64,000 bases of DNA from JAJRPT01 sp965661945 (GTDB lineage: Bacteria; Bacteroidota; Ignavibacteria; Kapaibacteriales; UBA2268). Position numbers and translations under genes: made by a program. Of the stretch, positions 60,962 through 64,000 are shown piece by piece. Below the pieces are notes generated by a model. It was not told where the DNA came from, did no database searches, and saw only the letters and a program-made list of their open reading frames with translations. The stretch covers positions 310,001-374,000 of the forward strand of contig CBFIFP010000001.1 in assembly GCA_965661945.1 (NCBI GenBank), in the 5' to 3' direction. The number at the start of each line of letters is the position of its first letter. Within the stretch, counting starts at the first letter, position 1.

Positions 60962-62389
60962 TTATTCCGCTCTTGATGTTACTACTCTTATTTTATTTAT
61001 GTTTAGTCTAGCTTTTATCCATTCCTCAAATCTATTCTTTGGAACAGTTTCTCCTCTCCATTCTGTTATTGCAGTTGGGATTGTGTCTAATTTTATGCTA
61101 TCAACATTGGATATTATTACATTTGAAAAAGAAAATCTTTTAAGTTCCGGAAAAACTATTTTTATCTCTTTTGTGAGAATATTTAAAGGATATTCATTTG
61201 ATTTATATCGCTTTATCTCGTTTTCTAAAAATTCTATTTTTTTATCTTTATTTTTAATTACGTCTTCGTTTCTTTTGTATAAATCTTCAAGTAAGCCAAC
61301 TTTTAGGTCTTTGTTGATTTCATCTCTTAATTTTCCTGTATTATCTTTTTGTTGATAAACAACAAGTTTTGTATTATCTAAATTGTAGAATTTCAGTTTA
61401 TTACGAAGTTCGTCTATTCTAACATCACTTACAATTTCTCCAATAAGAGTAATTTCAATTTGGGAGCTATCTATGGAGAAAATACTTTTTGTGTTAATGA
61501 CTCTTGAATCAAGAAAATCCATATTTTCTTGAATATATTTTAAAACTCTTTGGTTGAAATAAGATTCTTGAACAACTCTAAAGCCGATAATTACACTTGG
61601 AATTATTGTAATAATAACGAAAGCTGTGATGTAAATTTTTGCTTTTTTCTCTCTGATTTTATCTACGAAGCCCTTTTTCTTGAACTTCATTATTCTTACG
61701 ATTAGTAATGTGGATAATGCTATAAAGACTGAGTTGATGAAGAATAAATAAAAAGCACCGAGGAAGTAGGTCATATTAAGTGTGGCGAGTCCATACCCTG
61801 CGGTACAGAGTGGTGGCATTAGAGCAGTAGCAATAGCCACACCTGGGACTACATTTCCTTTTAGTTTCCTTGATGTACCAACTATTCCAGCAAGCCCACC
61901 AAAAAGTGCGATGAATACATCAAAGATTGTTGGAGTAGTTCGAGATAATAGTTCTGATTGTGCATCCGAAAGTGGGGAAATTGCAAAATATAATGTTGAA
62001 GTTGCTACTGAAATTCCAACTGCAATTAATAGGTTTTTTATGGATTTCATTAGTGTATCAAAATCGTTAATTCCAACTGAAAGTCCTATCCCGAGAATTG
62101 GACCCATTAAAGGTGAGATTAACATGGCTCCAATTACTACTGCTGTGGAGTTTACATTTAATCCAATACTTGCAATAAAAATTGAGAAAGCAAGAATCCA
62201 TAAGTTTGCGCCTTTAAATTCTATGTTGCTTATGATTTCTTCTTTTGCTAATTCTTCATCACTTCCGTGGTTTAAATCTAGAAGATTTTTTAGGTAGTGG
62301 AGGATGCCTCCTATCGTGTAATTGTTTATTATTTTCATTTTAGATTCTAGGGAATTATCCTCTAAATTTTTTTTATTTTCTTTTTCCAT
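60962..62389 (-). CDS. DUF389 (TIGR00341-type) membrane protein
   Basis: 475 residues. After a polar N-terminus of about 65 residues come six or so membrane helices between 68 and 265. These contain the family phrases FIASIGLNVNSTAVVIGAML, ISPLMGPILGIGL and VPGVAIATALMPPLCTAGYG. The C-terminal 200 residues are soluble and partly coiled (YKRNEDVIKNKDKKIEFLEN), longer than in minimal DUF389 proteins. Function is unknown, although the family is widespread and membrane-bound. It is divergent from the amino-acid ABC transporter genes. Confidence 0.9.
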   Translation of the reverse strand: MEKENKKNLEDNSLESKMKIINNYTIGGILHYLKNLLDLNHGSDEELAKEEIISNIEFKGANLWILAFSIFIASIGLNVNSTAVVIGAMLISPLMGPILGIGLSVGINDFDTLMKSIKNLLIAVGISVATSTLYFAISPLSDAQSELLSRTTPTIFDVFIALFGGLAGIVGTSRKLKGNVVPGVAIATALMPPLCTAGYGLATLNMTYFLGAFYLFFINSVFIALSTLLIVRIMKFKKKGFVDKIREKKAKIYITAFVIITIIPSVIIGFRVVQESYFNQRVLKYIQENMDFLDSRVINTKSIFSIDSSQIEITLIGEIVSDVRIDELRNKLKFYNLDNTKLVVYQQKDNTGKLRDEINKDLKVGLLEDLYKRNEDVIKNKDKKIEFLENEIKRYKSNEYPLNILTKEIKIVFPELKRFSFSNVIISNVDSIKLDTIPTAITEWRGETVPKNRFEEWIKARLNINKIRVVTSRAE

Positions 62390-62520
62390 ACTAATTTTTA
62401 ATAATTATTTATTAATTTATGTTTTTTTAAAATGTAATTTAAAAATTTATTTTTAAAAAATAAATATAAATTATGTTTTATTTTTTGTTAGATATTTAAA
62501 GAAACTAAAATAAATTCTTT

Positions 62521-63381
62521 ATGGTAAATAGTTTAGAAAAAATAATTGAAGTGAAAAACTTGCATAAGTATTATGGCAAGGAACATGTTTTGAAGGGAAT
62601 TGACTTTGATGTGGAGCCCGGTAAATTGGTTTCTATCATTGGTCGTTCGGGTTGTGGAAAGACAACTTTTTTGAGGTGTTTGAATTGTCTGGAAATTTTG
62701 GATCAAGGTAGCATAAAGATATCAGGAATTTCAATAAACAGGAATGATGGAAGTTTACAGAAGGCACAAGAAATTGCTGAGAATGTTTCAAAAATTAGAA
62801 CAAATGTGAGTATGCCTTTTCAGGGTTATGAAAATGTACCTGGTATTGATGATGATTTTCAGATTAAAGCACACGCTTTGCGCTCAAGGGTAGGAATGCT
62901 GTTCCAAAGTTTTAATTTATTTCCGCACATGAATGTAATGGATAATATTATTATTGCACCAATGATTGTACAAAAAGGAAATAAAGAAGAGGTGCGAATG
63001 AATGCTATAAGGAATCTTGAAAAGGTTGGTATGGAGAAGTATGCGGAAAGGATGCCTTATGAGTTGTCTGGCGGTCAGGCACAAAGGGTTGCAATAGCGA
63101 GGGCTTTGACTTTGAACCCACAGGTAATGCTCTATGATGAGCCAACTTCTGCATTGGACCCTGAGTTGGTTGATGAGGTTGCACAAGTGATGATGAGTTT
63201 GAATAAAGAGGGTATGACCCAGATTGTTGTAACTCACTCAATGCACTTTGCTCAGAAAGCTTCAGATTTGATTGTGTATATGCACGAGGGTGAAATTGCT
63301 GAGATGGGTACACCTGATGAGATATTTTTCCAAGCTAAGAACCCTCATACTAGGTCTTATTTAAAACTATTTGTTGATTAA
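62521..63381 (+). CDS. Polar amino acid ABC transporter ATP-binding protein (GlnQ-like)
   Basis: 286 residues. Walker A is GRSGCGKT at 41-48, the Q-loop is GMLFQSFNLFPHMNV, the signature is ELSGGQAQRVAIARAL, Walker B is VMLYDEPTSALDP and the switch is THSMHFA. The order and wording match GlnQ/HisP ATPases. Against the usual length of about 245 there is an insertion of roughly 40 residues (about 77-117) between the first strands and the Q-loop, where the protein would face the permease. The substrate-binding gene begins four bases after its stop, so both belong to one importer. Confidence 0.93.
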   Translation: MVNSLEKIIEVKNLHKYYGKEHVLKGIDFDVEPGKLVSIIGRSGCGKTTFLRCLNCLEILDQGSIKISGISINRNDGSLQKAQEIAENVSKIRTNVSMPFQGYENVPGIDDDFQIKAHALRSRVGMLFQSFNLFPHMNVMDNIIIAPMIVQKGNKEEVRMNAIRNLEKVGMEKYAERMPYELSGGQAQRVAIARALTLNPQVMLYDEPTSALDPELVDEVAQVMMSLNKEGMTQIVVTHSMHFAQKASDLIVYMHEGEIAEMGTPDEIFFQAKNPHTRSYLKLFVD

Positions 63382-63385
63382 CTAT

Positions 63386-64000
63386 ATGAAAAATATTATA
63401 ATTATTATATTAGTTATATTTTCTTATAACTTGTCTTCAGCGGAGAAGAAGGTTCTTCGTTGGGCTGCTGATGCTGAGAGTGGTGCTCCTTTTGTTTTTC
63501 AAGATCCAAGGTTGCCCTCGAAGATGATTGGTTTTGAGGTGGATATAATTAATGCAATTGCAGAAGAACTTGGTTATGAGCAGTTAGAATTTATTCAAAA
63601 TTCGTGGGATGGTTTAATCCCTGGTTTAGCAAGAAATGACTATGATCTTGCTATAAATGGTCTTGAAATAACTCCAGATAGGGCTCAGGTTGTTAATTTT
63701 TCTGAGGCGTATTTCATCACTTATGAGGTTTTAGCTGTAAGGGCTGGAGATGAATCGATAACCGATTTACCTGATTTGGTGGGTAGGAAGGCAGGAACTT
63801 TAAAGGGCAGTCTTGCTGAGAGGATTTTGCGAGATGTTGGTGGTATTGAAGTTAAAACTTATGAGAGTGAATCGAATTCTTATGCTGATTTGAGGAATAA
63901 GAGGATTGATGCTGTTTTGATTGACCATCCTGTTGCTTTATACTATGCGAGTTGGAATCCAGATATTAAGCTTTTGGATAAAAAGTTTGGTGAAGTTATA
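63386..64000 (+). CDS. Amino acid ABC transporter substrate-binding protein (5' part)
   Basis: The first 205 codons of a gene that leaves the window. A signal peptide (MKNIIIIILVIFSYNLSSA) is followed by a family 3 solute-binding domain. VLRWAADAESGAPFVFQDP, MIGFEVDIINAIAEELGY and WDGLIPGLARNDYDLAING are all typical of glutamine/arginine-type binding proteins, as are the R-x-x-x-x-F-S-E-A-Y stretch and the later hinge RIDAVLIDHPVALYY. A permease domain may be fused or encoded next, beyond the edge. The ligand cannot be decided. It follows the ATPase gene by four bases. Confidence 0.88.
   Translation, partial: MKNIIIIILVIFSYNLSSAEKKVLRWAADAESGAPFVFQDPRLPSKMIGFEVDIINAIAEELGYEQLEFIQNSWDGLIPGLARNDYDLAINGLEITPDRAQVVNFSEAYFITYEVLAVRAGDESITDLPDLVGRKAGTLKGSLAERILRDVGGIEVKTYESESNSYADLRNKRIDAVLIDHPVALYYASWNPDIKLLDKKFGEVI

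Overview
The window is about 64 kb of very AT-rich bacterial chromosome (estimated by eye at 28-30% GC). It most likely comes from the Bacteroidota or a close relative in the FCB group. Three very large exported proteins (33676-38526, 44670-48023, 54508-57603) end in C-terminal domains of the type IX secretion (T9SS) sorting type. Several genes have upstream boxes matching the Bacteroidota promoter pattern TTTG-N(about 20)-TAnnTTTG, and many short lipoproteins or exported proteins of unknown function are present. A Kapabacteria/Ignavibacteria-type lineage is possible, but no rRNA or other strong taxonomic marker is present, so this is inference. I saw no tRNA, rRNA, CRISPR array, insertion sequence or prophage.

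Layout. Positions 1-3735 hold the end of prmC and an opposing recJ-folD-pseudouridine synthase operon. Positions 3736-5377 are decayed: a propeller-like gene remnant and a response regulator interrupted by one stop codon. The regulator sits directly behind an ABC exporter pair (5380-7625). A UMF1-type transporter faces a three-gene cassette of exported proteins (8994-10352). The first gene of that cassette is split by a tetranucleotide repeat that looks like a phase-variation switch. Positions 10693-17348 carry surE, an overlapping signalling set (DUF3391-like, HDOD, REC-kinase), the ergothioneine pair egtB-egtD, and a degenerate REC/HD-GYP protein. Positions 17408-19465 are an arsenic operon (arsR, phosphatase-type reductase, acr3) with a probable ArsR operator. 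Positions 19664-25147 run from an acidic protein through a HAD phosphatase and a sensor kinase to ftsL-ftsI.

Positions 26165-39284 lie on the minus strand: a TSUP carrier and a giant vWA protein, then a flavin reductase, htpG, queA and the two methylmalonyl-CoA mutase subunits with a small membrane-protein gene wedged between and overlapping both. Positions 39369-51071 are also minus strand: a YyaL/SSP411 protein, folB, folK, a BNR-repeat T9SS protein, a GPP34-domain protein, a 61-residue membrane protein, a DUF6588-like barrel and a Dna2-like nuclease-helicase. From 51180 to the end come a POT peptide transporter, a hydrolase and TPR protein, an SBBP/Ig T9SS protein, ferritin, ispE with a propeller-like protein, a 579-bp non-coding stretch with repeats, a DUF389 membrane protein, and an amino-acid ABC transporter that runs off the end.

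The strongest candidates for new biology are the ATGT repeat switch at 10239-10364, the small membrane protein between the mutase genes, the sigma-54-like promoter before an orphan gene at 25269, the dual-start arsenate reductase, the HD-GYP protein that lacks its catalytic residues, and the GPP34/small membrane protein/barrel cluster.
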